Shown here piece by piece: positions 1-6,887 of a stretch of DNA of 41,464 nucleotides. The position numbers and the translations under genes were made by a program. Source of the stretch: Bacteroidales bacterium KA00251 (GTDB lineage Bacteria; Bacteroidota; Bacteroidia; Bacteroidales; Porphyromonadaceae); NCBI GenBank assembly GCA_001552775.1, contig KQ959271.1, positions 102,462 through 143,925 of the forward strand, written 5' to 3'. How positions within the stretch are numbered: position 1 is the first letter of the stretch; the number at the start of each line of letters is the position of its first letter. Below the pieces are notes generated by a model. That model did no database searches and was not told where the DNA came from. It saw nothing but the letters and a program-made list of their open reading frames with translations.

Positions 1-186
1 ATAAAACATGATGTCTCATATAGTACATCTGAAAATTATTATGAGGTGATGATCGTCAGTGCTCTCAACATCTATTATATGATAGCCAGCCAAGGCGGTC
101 GCTACACCAAGCATATCTACATCGGTAGTCAAAGAATCGTTTCTATTCGTTGGTTCAAATGGTCATATCTTGATAGGTTCTTTTAG
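1..186 (+). pseudogene. 3' remnant of an rhs gene, cut by the window edge
   Basis: The frame is open from base 1 to a TAG at 184-186. Its residues GGRYTKHIYIGSQRIVS match residues 84-100 of the Rhs protein encoded at 488-2050 almost exactly. After that block the reading turns into an unrelated tail (IRWFKWSYLDRFF) and stops. This looks like a displaced rhs end or recombination scar rather than a working effector. The start lies outside the window, so a longer rhs gene upstream is possible. The rhs identity is clear from the shared block; its status as a broken piece is inferred. Confidence 0.7.
91..144 (+). repeat. Direct repeat shared by the two rhs pieces
   Basis: This 54-bp stretch recurs at 734-787 with five mismatches by eye. 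It encodes the same Rhs segment (YTKHIYIGSQRIVS) in both copies. Such conserved core blocks are the natural substrate for homologous exchange of rhs tips. Confidence 0.75.
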
Positions 187-224
187 AATAAGTCAAGATA
201 TGACCGTATTAAAAGACAAATAGC

Positions 225-488
225 ATGACATATAAGAATTTTTCTATACTAACTAAAGTTGTTATAACCTTGATTCTAACATATTCTGTATTTATGATAC
301 TGTTCATGTCGATTTTTGACTTGCTCTCTATGTCGACATCAGTGAGTTTTACAACATTCTTTATCGAAAAGATGATTCCTAATATTTCAGCTGTAATTGC
401 ACTTATTTTTCTTATTAGGTATCTTTGGATTACAGATAAGAACTCCAATACTTCTAAAAAAGATTCCATTGAAAGAAACAATCGCTAA
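225..488 (+). CDS. Small two-helix membrane protein, possible orphan Rhs immunity protein
   Basis: An 87-residue protein with two predicted membrane segments, about residues 11-33 (VVITLILTYSVFMILFMSIF) and 51-69 (MIPNISAVIALIFLIRYLW), and a polar lysine/asparagine-rich tail. I do not recognise a family. It sits directly after an rhs remnant, and its stop codon shares a base with the start of the next rhs frame (TAATG). That position and its AT-rich composition fit an immunity gene left behind after its cognate toxin tip was replaced. The function is inferred from context only. Confidence 0.5.
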   Translation: MTYKNFSILTKVVITLILTYSVFMILFMSIFDLLSMSTSVSFTTFFIEKMIPNISAVIALIFLIRYLWITDKNSNTSKKDSIERNNR

Positions 489-2050
489 TGATGATCGACG
501 GACATAAAGACAGTACAGTCGGAGAGCGCAAGCTAACATGGGACGAGGAGAACCGCTTGCTGGCAGTCGATGAGAACGGTTTTGTGAGCAACTACTGGTA
601 CGATGCAGACGTTGAGCGCACGGTGAAGACCAGCTGTGAAAACGAAGCTATCTTTGTCAACTCCGAGTTCTCTGGTGGTAACACTGGTACGGCACGCTTC
701 TCACTCTATGTCAACCCATACTTGGTGGCAGGGCAAGGTGGTAAGTACACCAAGCACATCTACATCGGTAGTCAAAGAATCGTTTCTAAATTGGGCGACT
801 TGTCATCTTATGGTGCAGACCCAAGACGAATACCGTATGCAGGAAATGAGGCTGATGGCTTGACTATCAATTACAAGGACAAGTATGCACAGCAACTGCA
901 ATCTATCAAGGATAACTATAAGACGTTTGACATCCCTTATACTGGAAAGGATAATAACGACTATGTAAACGGTCAAGGGTTCTGTTGTGATGATGGTACA
1001 CCAGAGGCTACTCAAGCAAGGTTGATGGCTCGTGCTGCTACTGATGGTAACATCAAGCCGAATGAAGAGTACGAGAAGATGCAGTTCTACTACCACCCTG
1101 ACCACTTGGGTAGTAGTAGCTATATCACGAACCTCGATGGCGAGGTGTCGCAACACATCGAGTATGTGCCGTTCGGTGAGGTGTTCATAGAAGAACGCAA
1201 TAACACTTGGAACACGCCTTATCTCTTCAACGCCAAGGAGCTGGATGAGGAGACAGGTATGTACTACTATGGAGCACGGTACTATGATCCAAGGGTGAGT
1301 CTGTGGATATCTACTGATCCTAAAAAAGACAAATATCCCAACATATCAGCATATTGTTTTACAGCAAACAATCCAGTTATACTTGAGGATATTGGAGGTG
1401 ACTCAATTAGATTGACGGGCAGTATAGAGGGAATAAATATTTATCTGGATTTTCTATACAAAACTACTGGAAATAGATATTTGGTCATCGACGGTTTCTT
1501 AACCTTAAGAAACGAAGACGACACTATTAAGGGTGCAAAATCTTCTACTTTATCGAATGTAATCAATTCGGGCATTGCCTCTCCTAAAGAATATTCATTA
1601 AATATAGTTGGGGAAAAAGAGGACGACATAAACGTTTTTATAGATAGCTATACAGAGAGGAAGATAGACGTATCTGATTTGAAAAAGTTGGGGGAAGCAA
1701 GCAAAGCTCTTCAGGGTGCTCTCATCGGTCATTATTTAAAAGAAATACAAGTTGGAGGCATCTTCGAGGATGCGCATTCAAAGAGCTTGCAAATCGAAGG
1801 AATTATCTATGATGAACTCATTAAAGATAGCTCCATAACAGGTAGGACTGAACACGCACAAGATGAGCCTCGAGATGGATTTCAGATTATAATATTTGAA
1901 TATGGGCCCAGGGATAAATTTCAATTAGAACAGGGCGCAACGTCTGAGAAGATAGGAACTGGAATTTTCTTACCTAACTCCAAAGAAATCCAAACGATAA
2001 TAATAAACTCTACTGGAGAGCTAAGATCTGTAGAAAAAATTCCACAATGA
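488..2050 (+). CDS. Rhs core with variable C-terminal tip (5'-truncated effector)
   Basis: A 520-residue frame that opens inside an Rhs repeat (KLTWDEENRLLAVDENG, residues 15-31). It continues through the Rhs core: YHPDHLGSSSYITNLDG at 202-218, YVPFGEVF at 226-233, and ELDEETGMYYYGARYYDP at 251-268 followed by WISTDP. Intact Rhs proteins are usually far longer and carry many YD repeats, so this frame lacks its N-terminal part and has no visible signal or secretion domain. Residues from about 304 (after NNPVILEDIGGD) form a 217-residue tip with much lower GC, typical of exchangeable toxin tips. The tip has a histidine/glutamate patch (GHYLKEIQ at 414-421, AHSKSLQIEG at 429-438) but no HExxH motif, so I do not assign an activity. 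The start codon is nominal. Confidence 0.8.
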   Translation: MMIDGHKDSTVGERKLTWDEENRLLAVDENGFVSNYWYDADVERTVKTSCENEAIFVNSEFSGGNTGTARFSLYVNPYLVAGQGGKYTKHIYIGSQRIVSKLGDLSSYGADPRRIPYAGNEADGLTINYKDKYAQQLQSIKDNYKTFDIPYTGKDNNDYVNGQGFCCDDGTPEATQARLMARAATDGNIKPNEEYEKMQFYYHPDHLGSSSYITNLDGEVSQHIEYVPFGEVFIEERNNTWNTPYLFNAKELDEETGMYYYGARYYDPRVSLWISTDPKKDKYPNISAYCFTANNPVILEDIGGDSIRLTGSIEGINIYLDFLYKTTGNRYLVIDGFLTLRNEDDTIKGAKSSTLSNVINSGIASPKEYSLNIVGEKEDDINVFIDSYTERKIDVSDLKKLGEASKALQGALIGHYLKEIQVGGIFEDAHSKSLQIEGIIYDELIKDSSITGRTEHAQDEPRDGFQIIIFEYGPRDKFQLEQGATSEKIGTGIFLPNSKEIQTIIINSTGELRSVEKIPQ

Positions 2051-2532
2051 ACTTTATTTTACTAAGCATAGCTGTGCTACTATCCTACTCCGATAGTTTG
2101 ATTTTAGATCTGACAGATTTGCGATATGTTGGATATCAATTCGAAGAGACAAAGAACCAGAGTTTTCTAAATAAGAAAATGATATTTCTCGACGAATTAG
2201 ATACGTTAATTGTAAATCTTCGGCTGCCCTACAACATCAAAACGCACACCGTTATAGATAAAGGAGTTTTTTATAATTGCCACCTAGTTAAAGATGCCTT
2301 CTATTCTATTAGATTAAGAAGAATACATATACACGACATTCCAAAAGAACTAAATTACTACTACAATTCCAATGCGCTTCCAAATGAAGCTGATTCTTCT
2401 AGGTTCATTGAAATAGAAAAAGACACAGATTTTAGTTATTGCGGGGAGTATGGCATGTACGTAGACATCAACAATACACTGTATAAGATTGTTGGGTTAT
2501 TTCCTGACTGCAACTGTTTCTATCCTCCCTAG
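2047..2532 (+). CDS. Probable immunity protein for the Rhs tip
   Basis: A 161-residue protein whose ATG overlaps the rhs stop codon (ATGA at 2047-2050), so translation is probably coupled. The first 14 residues (NFILLSIAVLLSYS) are hydrophobic, consistent with a signal peptide or membrane anchor. The rest is acidic and AT-rich, with a cysteine-containing C-terminus (DCNCFYPP). No family was recognised. Rhs effectors are normally followed immediately by a small specific immunity gene, and both position and overlap match that pattern. Confidence 0.55.
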   Translation: MNFILLSIAVLLSYSDSLILDLTDLRYVGYQFEETKNQSFLNKKMIFLDELDTLIVNLRLPYNIKTHTVIDKGVFYNCHLVKDAFYSIRLRRIHIHDIPKELNYYYNSNALPNEADSSRFIEIEKDTDFSYCGEYGMYVDINNTLYKIVGLFPDCNCFYPP

Positions 2533-2744
2533 GGTTAAGACGGGGATTTTTTGTTCCCTTCCGCTCTTTCAGAGCGAAGCTTCATACACTCCACTGCGCT
2601 ATACGGCACACCTGCAGTATGAGCGTGGTCTCCTTGAGGAGACTATGAGGTTCATCCGAGATTTTGTGTGATAACCTAACAGCGGGATAAGAAAGAAGCT
2701 GGCTCTATCTTTAGTACCATTGAAAAAGTTAACCAATACTATTC
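2533..2744. other. Noncoding junction between the rhs locus and the mobilisation remnant
   Basis: No convincing gene is visible. There are short hairpins (CGCTCTTTCAGAGCG near 2559 and CTCCTTGAGGAG near 2631) and the left arm of the inverted repeat described at 2687-2779. A 60-codon plus-strand frame crossing the end of the preceding gene has no supporting features. Confidence 0.4.
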
Positions 2745-2779
2745 TTAGTACTTATGATAGAAACCAGCTTCTTTCTTAT
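2687..2779. repeat. Inverted repeat with perfect 16-bp arms
   Basis: ATAAGAAAGAAGCTGG at 2687-2702 is exactly complementary to 2764-2779. The similarity continues imperfectly inward (TCTATC and AGTAC blocks on both sides). The right arm lies inside the residual relaxase frame, so the repeat marks the point where that gene is destroyed. It could be a tiny insertion or a deletion join. Confidence 0.6.
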
Positions 2780-2846
2780 ACACCTTCTTGAAGTTGTAGC
2801 CGAGTGCACCTCCGAGGTTCTCCGTTGCTGAAATCTTGGCAATCAT
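2745..2846 (-). pseudogene. Relaxase (MobB-type) stub, first 33 codons only
   Basis: The minus-strand frame starts MIAKISATENLGGALGYNFK, the typical N-terminus of Bacteroidota mobilisation relaxases. It then runs into the inverted repeat and stops after 33 residues at 2745-2747. Its ATG overlaps the TGA of the upstream mobilisation gene (ATGA), the usual mob gene coupling. The catalytic histidine triad and the rest of the roughly 300-residue protein are absent, so the mobilisation function is lost. The N-terminal match is strong despite its length. Confidence 0.7.
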
Positions 2847-3256
2847 TGCTTGCGGTAATCAATGGTCAGAGAGATAGCCTGCTCCTGCAAAGCAATAATC
2901 TGAGTTGATAGTTGCTCCAGCTTCTCAAGCAGTATCTGAGCAGTCTTCACGCTATGATAGCTGTTGATGGCTCGTACAGCTTGGTTATACAGCACGTCTA
3001 TCTTATGTATCTGGGCAGTCAATTCGGATAGCTTACGATAGTACTCCACGGCAGACTTATCTACCGTTATCACCTTGAAATGCTCTCCCAATATCCTTGC
3101 CCGCACGAAGTCGGACTTCGTTTCCGCACCTGATTTATGGAACAACTCAATCGCCCGTTGCTGGTCTTTTGGGTTAGGCAAGCGTACGTGCCAGTTGTCC
3201 CAGCGAGGTTTTTCTGCCACTTTTCGTTCAGAACGATGCTCCTCTTTCTTATCCAT
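2843..3256 (-). CDS. Plasmid mobilisation relaxosome accessory protein (MobC/MobA-like)
   Basis: The protein has 137 residues from the ATG at 3256 (MDKKEEHRSERK). A longer open frame reaches 3370 but runs through the candidate oriT, so the internal ATG is preferred. The N-terminal half (WHVRLPNPKDQQRAIELFHKSG followed by TKSDFVRARILGEHFKV) looks like the ribbon-helix-helix DNA-binding region of Bacteroidota mobilisation proteins. The C-terminal half is helical and coiled-coil-like. In mobilisable elements this protein binds oriT and helps load the relaxase. The relaxase gene overlaps its end but is reduced to a stub. The gene appears intact and is probably a relic of an integrated mobilisable element. 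Confidence 0.75.
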   Translation of the reverse strand: MDKKEEHRSERKVAEKPRWDNWHVRLPNPKDQQRAIELFHKSGAETKSDFVRARILGEHFKVITVDKSAVEYYRKLSELTAQIHKIDVLYNQAVRAINSYHSVKTAQILLEKLEQLSTQIIALQEQAISLTIDYRKQ

Positions 3257-3307
3257 ATCTATTTGTTTTCTAATTACGACTTTGGAGTGATTTACCCCCC
3301 TCCTCGG

Positions 3308-3362
3308 GGCAAGGGTCTTTGTGGTACAAATGGCAATTTGTGGTACAAAGACACACCTTGCC
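3308..3362. other. Candidate origin of transfer (oriT) upstream of the mobilisation gene
   Basis: The 55-bp structure has outer inverted arms GGCAAGG (3308-3314) and CCTTGCC (3356-3362), and inner arms GTCTTTGT (3316-3323) and ACAAAGAC (3345-3352). It also holds two direct copies of TTTGTGGTACAAA at 3318-3330 and 3337-3349, 19 bp apart. It lies 52 bp upstream of the mobilisation gene start, where oriT is usually found in Bacteroides mobilisable elements. It could instead be the operator of the mob promoter. No nick site can be assigned by eye. Confidence 0.5.
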
Positions 3363-3486
3363 AATATCAAGAATTGATGCCACCCACTTAGGGGCGATTG
3401 GAAATTAGCTTTTGACTTTCTGAGCTAAGTTTTGAGTCTGGTTAAGACTTTGGTCAATTTTGACTTGACTCAGCTCTGCTTTTTGA

Positions 3487-4689
3487 TCAATCCTCAGACA
3501 CATCTTGCGTAAACTGGTCATAACGTTCGTAGCCGTTACGACAAAAGTCTATTTTATATGTAGCTGGCTTCTCTAAGCTCTCCACCTTTCTTACCAAGAT
3601 GCTGTCCATCCCATACTTGTTGAGCGTATCCATAGTTACTAGCTCACCTTCTTTCAGCTGTAGCACATCTCTTAGGATCCACTTGCCTAGGTCTTGATTC
3701 GGATTTGACATTAAGGCTTTTCCGCCAGCCTGACACACTTTAGCCAAGAGACTTATTCCATTTGGCAGTATTAAGGTAAAGGAGGTGTCTCTATCTGGGA
3801 AGAAGTCTGGATAGGATCGATGGATCTGCTTCGGTATTGGTATATACACCTCATTCGGCTGGCGTGGTCGTCCTCCTGCATTCCACTGATTGAGTCCGCT
3901 CTTGGCAGGGACATATTTACTGCCCCTGCGCACTCCATAGAGAGGCAGTACTACGTAGCGACTCCCCTTGGCAAGATGCTCTTGTGCAGGTGTAGTTGTG
4001 TCGAGGTCCAGTATCAAGCGCTCTAGTAGAGAGAATGGATCTTGAAGTATCTCTATCGGGACAACCTTATGCTCTGATGGTGTAACAAACCGCATCATGA
4101 GTACAGACTTGCTATTGTTAAATGAGTAGTCGTGATGCCCATCTGTAAAAGAGATGCTCCCCGCATTCCCCTCCTTGACAGAGTTAATAGCATCTACATC
4201 AATCAGTGGATAGGGGTGATTAAATATCTCTAGTTGCTCCTCCCGTCGCCCTACTATATGGTATAGGCTATCTGTCAATCCATAGGTGCGCTGAGAGAAT
4301 AGAATCCGCTCATTTCTAAACTGAGCCAGCTGTCTTGCCAAGTCTATTCCTTTGTACTTATTTAGTTCAGCTCGGAGGGAGTTAAACTCCGCAACTTTTT
4401 CTAACTTGTGACTCTTGCCTAAGATAAAAGTCTTTATTCCGATGCCCAGTTGACCAATACGGGCATCATAAGCCGTACATAGCCGAGCATCGTTGATAGC
4501 ACTATAGTAAGTACAAAAGAGATTTTCGACCAGTCGATAATCAATGTAAGGGGTGCTACTCTCTGAGAATAGACGCGACAGCTGAGAAACCACTGCAAGC
4601 ATCTTGAAGTAGCGATCGTTGCCTTGCCAACTCTGTTTGAAGCTGGCTAGATCTACCGAGTGGGTAGGATCTTGACTATTTGCTGACAT
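3487..4689 (-). CDS. Type II restriction endonuclease, probable B3-like recognition domain
   Basis: A 400-residue protein encoded directly after a DNA cytosine methyltransferase, with the two frames overlapping by 37 bp. The N-terminal third contains D75 followed by GIGIKTF (82-88), a possible PD-(D/E)xK active site. The C-terminal part (about 275-375, with FFPDRDTSFTLILPNG and NQDLGKWILRDVL) resembles the B3-like DNA-binding domain of EcoRII-N, BfiI and NgoFVII-type enzymes. The role would be cleavage of unmethylated sites recognised by the partner methylase. The recognition sequence cannot be read from the sequence. Endonuclease identity rests largely on gene order plus the domain resemblance. 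Confidence 0.7.
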   Translation of the reverse strand: MSANSQDPTHSVDLASFKQSWQGNDRYFKMLAVVSQLSRLFSESSTPYIDYRLVENLFCTYYSAINDARLCTAYDARIGQLGIGIKTFILGKSHKLEKVAEFNSLRAELNKYKGIDLARQLAQFRNERILFSQRTYGLTDSLYHIVGRREEQLEIFNHPYPLIDVDAINSVKEGNAGSISFTDGHHDYSFNNSKSVLMMRFVTPSEHKVVPIEILQDPFSLLERLILDLDTTTPAQEHLAKGSRYVVLPLYGVRRGSKYVPAKSGLNQWNAGGRPRQPNEVYIPIPKQIHRSYPDFFPDRDTSFTLILPNGISLLAKVCQAGGKALMSNPNQDLGKWILRDVLQLKEGELVTMDTLNKYGMDSILVRKVESLEKPATYKIDFCRNGYERYDQFTQDVSED

Positions 4690-5930
4690 ATCTTCGTAAC
4701 TAAGGGGACAACAACCGAATTACCTGCCTGCTTATATTGAGCCGATAGCGCCAACCCACCAGGGAAGGTGTACTCTGCAGGAAATCCTTGGAAGTTAAGA
4801 CACTCGCGAGGAGAGAGCTTGCGGATGCCATCATTCGTAAGGATAAGTGGCACATTGTGTCCTCCAGTCCCCATATTGGCTGTCAGCGTAGGGCAGACTC
4901 CGCTTTTATTTTCTCGCACATAGCGACGTCGCCACTGATAGATAGTGTCTTGAGAGGTTATTTCACTCTCAAGAGTCTCGTAGTGAGACATTGACTCAGG
5001 CGTATAATACATAGCCTGCGTTGCCGAGCTATGATCTAGGCAATCGTGGATAGACCTTGTCAGTGGCTCTGGTTCGGGAAAAGTAAAAGAAACGTAAGCT
5101 GGCACCTGCTTAGGATCTATCGCTACGATAAAGATGCGCTCTCGATTTTGCGGCACATTAGCATACTCTACAGGGTTGAGTACCTTAGAGTATACGACAT
5201 ACCCAAGCTCCTCTAGCGTCTGCTTGATAACCGCAAAGGTACGCCCCTTATCATGAGTGCGAAGGTTCTTGACGTTTTCCAGTAGTAGCACCTTAGGGTG
5301 ATGCTTTGAGGCAATCTCCGCTATATCAAAGAAGAGCGTACCTCGAGTATCCTCAAACCCCTTGCGATAGCCCGCTATAGAAAAGGCTTGACAAGGGAAG
5401 CCCCCACACAGCACATCAAAATCCTTAGGAATAAAAGACTTCGTGACTGGGGAGGTGATGTCACCAAAGGGGAGCTCGCCAAAATTAGCTAGGTAGGTTT
5501 GCTGAGCTTGCTTGTCCCACTCACTAGAGAAGAGACAGGTGCCACCGACCGACTGCATCGCAAGGCGTATACCTCCGATACCAGCAAACAGATCTATAAA
5601 CGTAAAGGCTCCGTCAAGTTGACTAGGGAAGGGTACGGTCTGCAACTCAGGGAATAGACCATAGCTCGGCATAGGCTCCGAGACAAGAGCCTCCCTATGG
5701 TGCTCTGACGATGAAGACTCTGCAAAGGCACTAATTATCTCCTCTGCCACATCCTTGTAGTACAAGTATCGACCTCCTAGTTGCAGATGATGAGAGACTA
5801 TAGACATTTCCATCATCGGGGTGAGATGTCCAGTCACACCTTGAGTGCGCTCTGCTAGTGCCCATAAACTAGTCGCATGCTGTGATACGCTCTTTGATTG
5901 GGTCTGATGATCCATAGTCTCTTTGCTCAT
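4653..5930 (-). CDS. DNA (cytosine-5) methyltransferase of a restriction-modification system
   Basis: All hallmark C5 motifs are present (numbering from the ATG at 5930): motif I FIDLFAGIGG near 111-120, motif IV GGFPCQAFS with catalytic Cys about 180, motif VI ENVKNL near 218, motif VIII QNRERIF near 262, and motifs IX/X LSPRECLNFQGFP and QAGNSVVVPLV at the end. The N-terminal extension of about 110 residues before motif I is longer than in minimal enzymes and of unknown function. A TTG start at 5939 would lie inside the -7 promoter box, so the ATG at 5930, or the one at 5915, is more likely. Acting with the endonuclease, it protects host DNA. The operon sits beside a mobilisation remnant, suggesting horizontal arrival. 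Confidence 0.93.
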   Translation of the reverse strand: MSKETMDHQTQSKSVSQHATSLWALAERTQGVTGHLTPMMEMSIVSHHLQLGGRYLYYKDVAEEIISAFAESSSSEHHREALVSEPMPSYGLFPELQTVPFPSQLDGAFTFIDLFAGIGGIRLAMQSVGGTCLFSSEWDKQAQQTYLANFGELPFGDITSPVTKSFIPKDFDVLCGGFPCQAFSIAGYRKGFEDTRGTLFFDIAEIASKHHPKVLLLENVKNLRTHDKGRTFAVIKQTLEELGYVVYSKVLNPVEYANVPQNRERIFIVAIDPKQVPAYVSFTFPEPEPLTRSIHDCLDHSSATQAMYYTPESMSHYETLESEITSQDTIYQWRRRYVRENKSGVCPTLTANMGTGGHNVPLILTNDGIRKLSPRECLNFQGFPAEYTFPGGLALSAQYKQAGNSVVVPLVTKICQQIVKILPTR

Positions 5931-5936
5931 ACTAGG

Positions 5937-5944
5937 CAAAGTTA
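5937..5944 (-). promoter_or_regulatory. Bacteroidota -7 box for the restriction-modification operon
   Basis: TAACTTTG on the minus strand fits the TAnnTTTG consensus. Transcription would start around 5930, so an ATG at 5930 would be nearly leaderless and the ATG at 5915 would have a leader of about 15 nt. No clear -33 TTTG was seen. Confidence 0.5.
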
Positions 5945-6097
5945 ACCGAATATCCTAGATTCCGCAAACATCGCAACTTCCTTTATCATAGTTGACGCAT
6001 TAGAAATGACAAGCTGATTGTGATCTTGAGGGGAGAATGAAGAGCCTAAAAAGTGGACTCAATATAGTCGCAAAAACTCTTTGATTATGCCCACAAA

Positions 6098-6185
6098 AAA
6101 TCTCTCGGTACTTTTTCCAAAATCTCTCGGAACTTTTTCCAAAATCTCTCGGTACTTTTCCATAAATCTTCAGGAACTTTTCTTT
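6098..6185 (-). repeat. 22-bp tandem repeat array 1 (four units)
   Basis: TCTCTCGG recurs at 6101, 6123 and 6145, and as TCTTCAGG at 6167, an exact 22-bp period. On the minus strand the unit core reads TTCCGAGAGATTTT, the same core as the arrays at 27262 and 41227. Degenerate units in the opposite orientation follow at about 6190-6235 (GTTCAGGAAGATTT, GTCTCGGAAGATTTTT). The array occupies the gap between the divergent restriction-modification operon and the next gene. Confidence 0.85.
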
Positions 6186-6283
6186 TAAAGTTCAGGAAGA
6201 TTTAAGAAAAAGTCTCGGAAGATTTTTTTCCAATTTTCAAGTAAAAGCGCATGAAGCAACATGCATCTTTTTGTAAGAATGCT

Positions 6284-6291
6284 TATCTTTG
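6284..6291 (+). promoter_or_regulatory. Bacteroidota -7 box upstream of the mini secreted protein
   Basis: TATCTTTG matches TAnnTTTG and lies 46 bp before the ATG at 6338, giving a leader of about 40 nt. It is in the right place for the next gene. Confidence 0.6.
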
Positions 6292-6337
6292 TAGCGAAGG
6301 GAAAACAAAGTAACCATACTCCTTCTCAGAAAAAAGT

Positions 6338-6703
6338 TTGAAAGCTATGCTAAAACATTGTTTCATCTATATATTACCCTTGCTACTCCTTATAGGTGGA
6401 TCCCTTGGGGCTACTCCTATCATAGAGCAGCCTAGAGAGACTGTTGTAGAGAAAACCAATCTCGTCCAACCCGAAGAGATATCCATCTCTGTAACGTCTA
6501 GTGACTTAGTTTTGGATTTAAAAACTTGTGCCACCGAGGTGGCTATATTTGACATCACGGGGAGAGCTGTATTCAAAACAAGTCGTCTTGTAGCTGGTCA
6601 GCTCTTCATTGCTCGCGAAAGGCTACCTCAGGCACCTGCATTACTCCTCATACGTATTGTCTATGAAGGAGGCGTCGTAAAAACCTATAAAGTGAGACTA
6701 TAA
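6338..6703 (+). CDS. Small exported protein resembling a stand-alone T9SS sorting domain
   Basis: A 121-residue protein with a signal peptide of about 25 residues (hydrophobic run YILPLLLLIGGSLGA). Residues 55-121 have the layout of a type IX secretion C-terminal domain: hydrophobic start, VAIFDITGRAVF, a G-turn, then LLIRIVYEGGVVKTYKVRL. Normal T9SS substrates carry this domain after a large passenger; here only about 30 linker residues precede it. DUF3244-type small periplasmic proteins of Bacteroidales look similar and are the main alternative. An ATG at 6347 is an equally good start. It is monocistronic, with its own promoter and a terminator downstream. Confidence 0.55.
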   Translation: MKAMLKHCFIYILPLLLLIGGSLGATPIIEQPRETVVEKTNLVQPEEISISVTSSDLVLDLKTCATEVAIFDITGRAVFKTSRLVAGQLFIARERLPQAPALLLIRIVYEGGVVKTYKVRL

Positions 6704-6804
6704 CCTAGAAAAGTTGAGATTGTAATTAATTTGTATAGAAGGTTGTTTCCTAAGCAAACACCACAATCAAATCGTGCCGTCTCGACCAATCACCAAATAC
6801 AGAA

Positions 6805-6848
6805 AAACTCCTGCAGAATCTAAAACAGAGCTCTGCAGGAGTTTCTTC
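6805..6848 (+). terminator. Rho-independent-type terminator
   Basis: Perfect 13-bp arms (AAACTCCTGCAGA at 6805-6817 and its complement at 6832-6844) with a 14-nt loop, followed by TTTCTT. It ends the mini secreted protein transcript. Confidence 0.75.
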
Positions 6849-6887
6849 GTTAAATTCTATCCCCTTTGAGGCTACTCAAAAACTCTT

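Noticed and set aside
414-438. Zinc metalloprotease site in the Rhs tip (protein residues 414-438).
   Set aside because: His and Glu residues are present, but the HExxH motif is absent, so no activity is claimed.
803-1156. A 117-codon minus-strand frame inside the rhs gene.
   Set aside because: It is antisense to clearly recognisable Rhs core repeats; low-complexity hydrophobic composition.
2489-2671. A 60-codon plus-strand frame crossing the end of the putative immunity gene.
   Set aside because: No family, and it overlaps a better-supported gene in another frame.
3257-3370. N-terminal extension of the mobilisation protein to 3370.
   Set aside because: It would translate across the palindromic oriT candidate, and the extra residues do not resemble the family.
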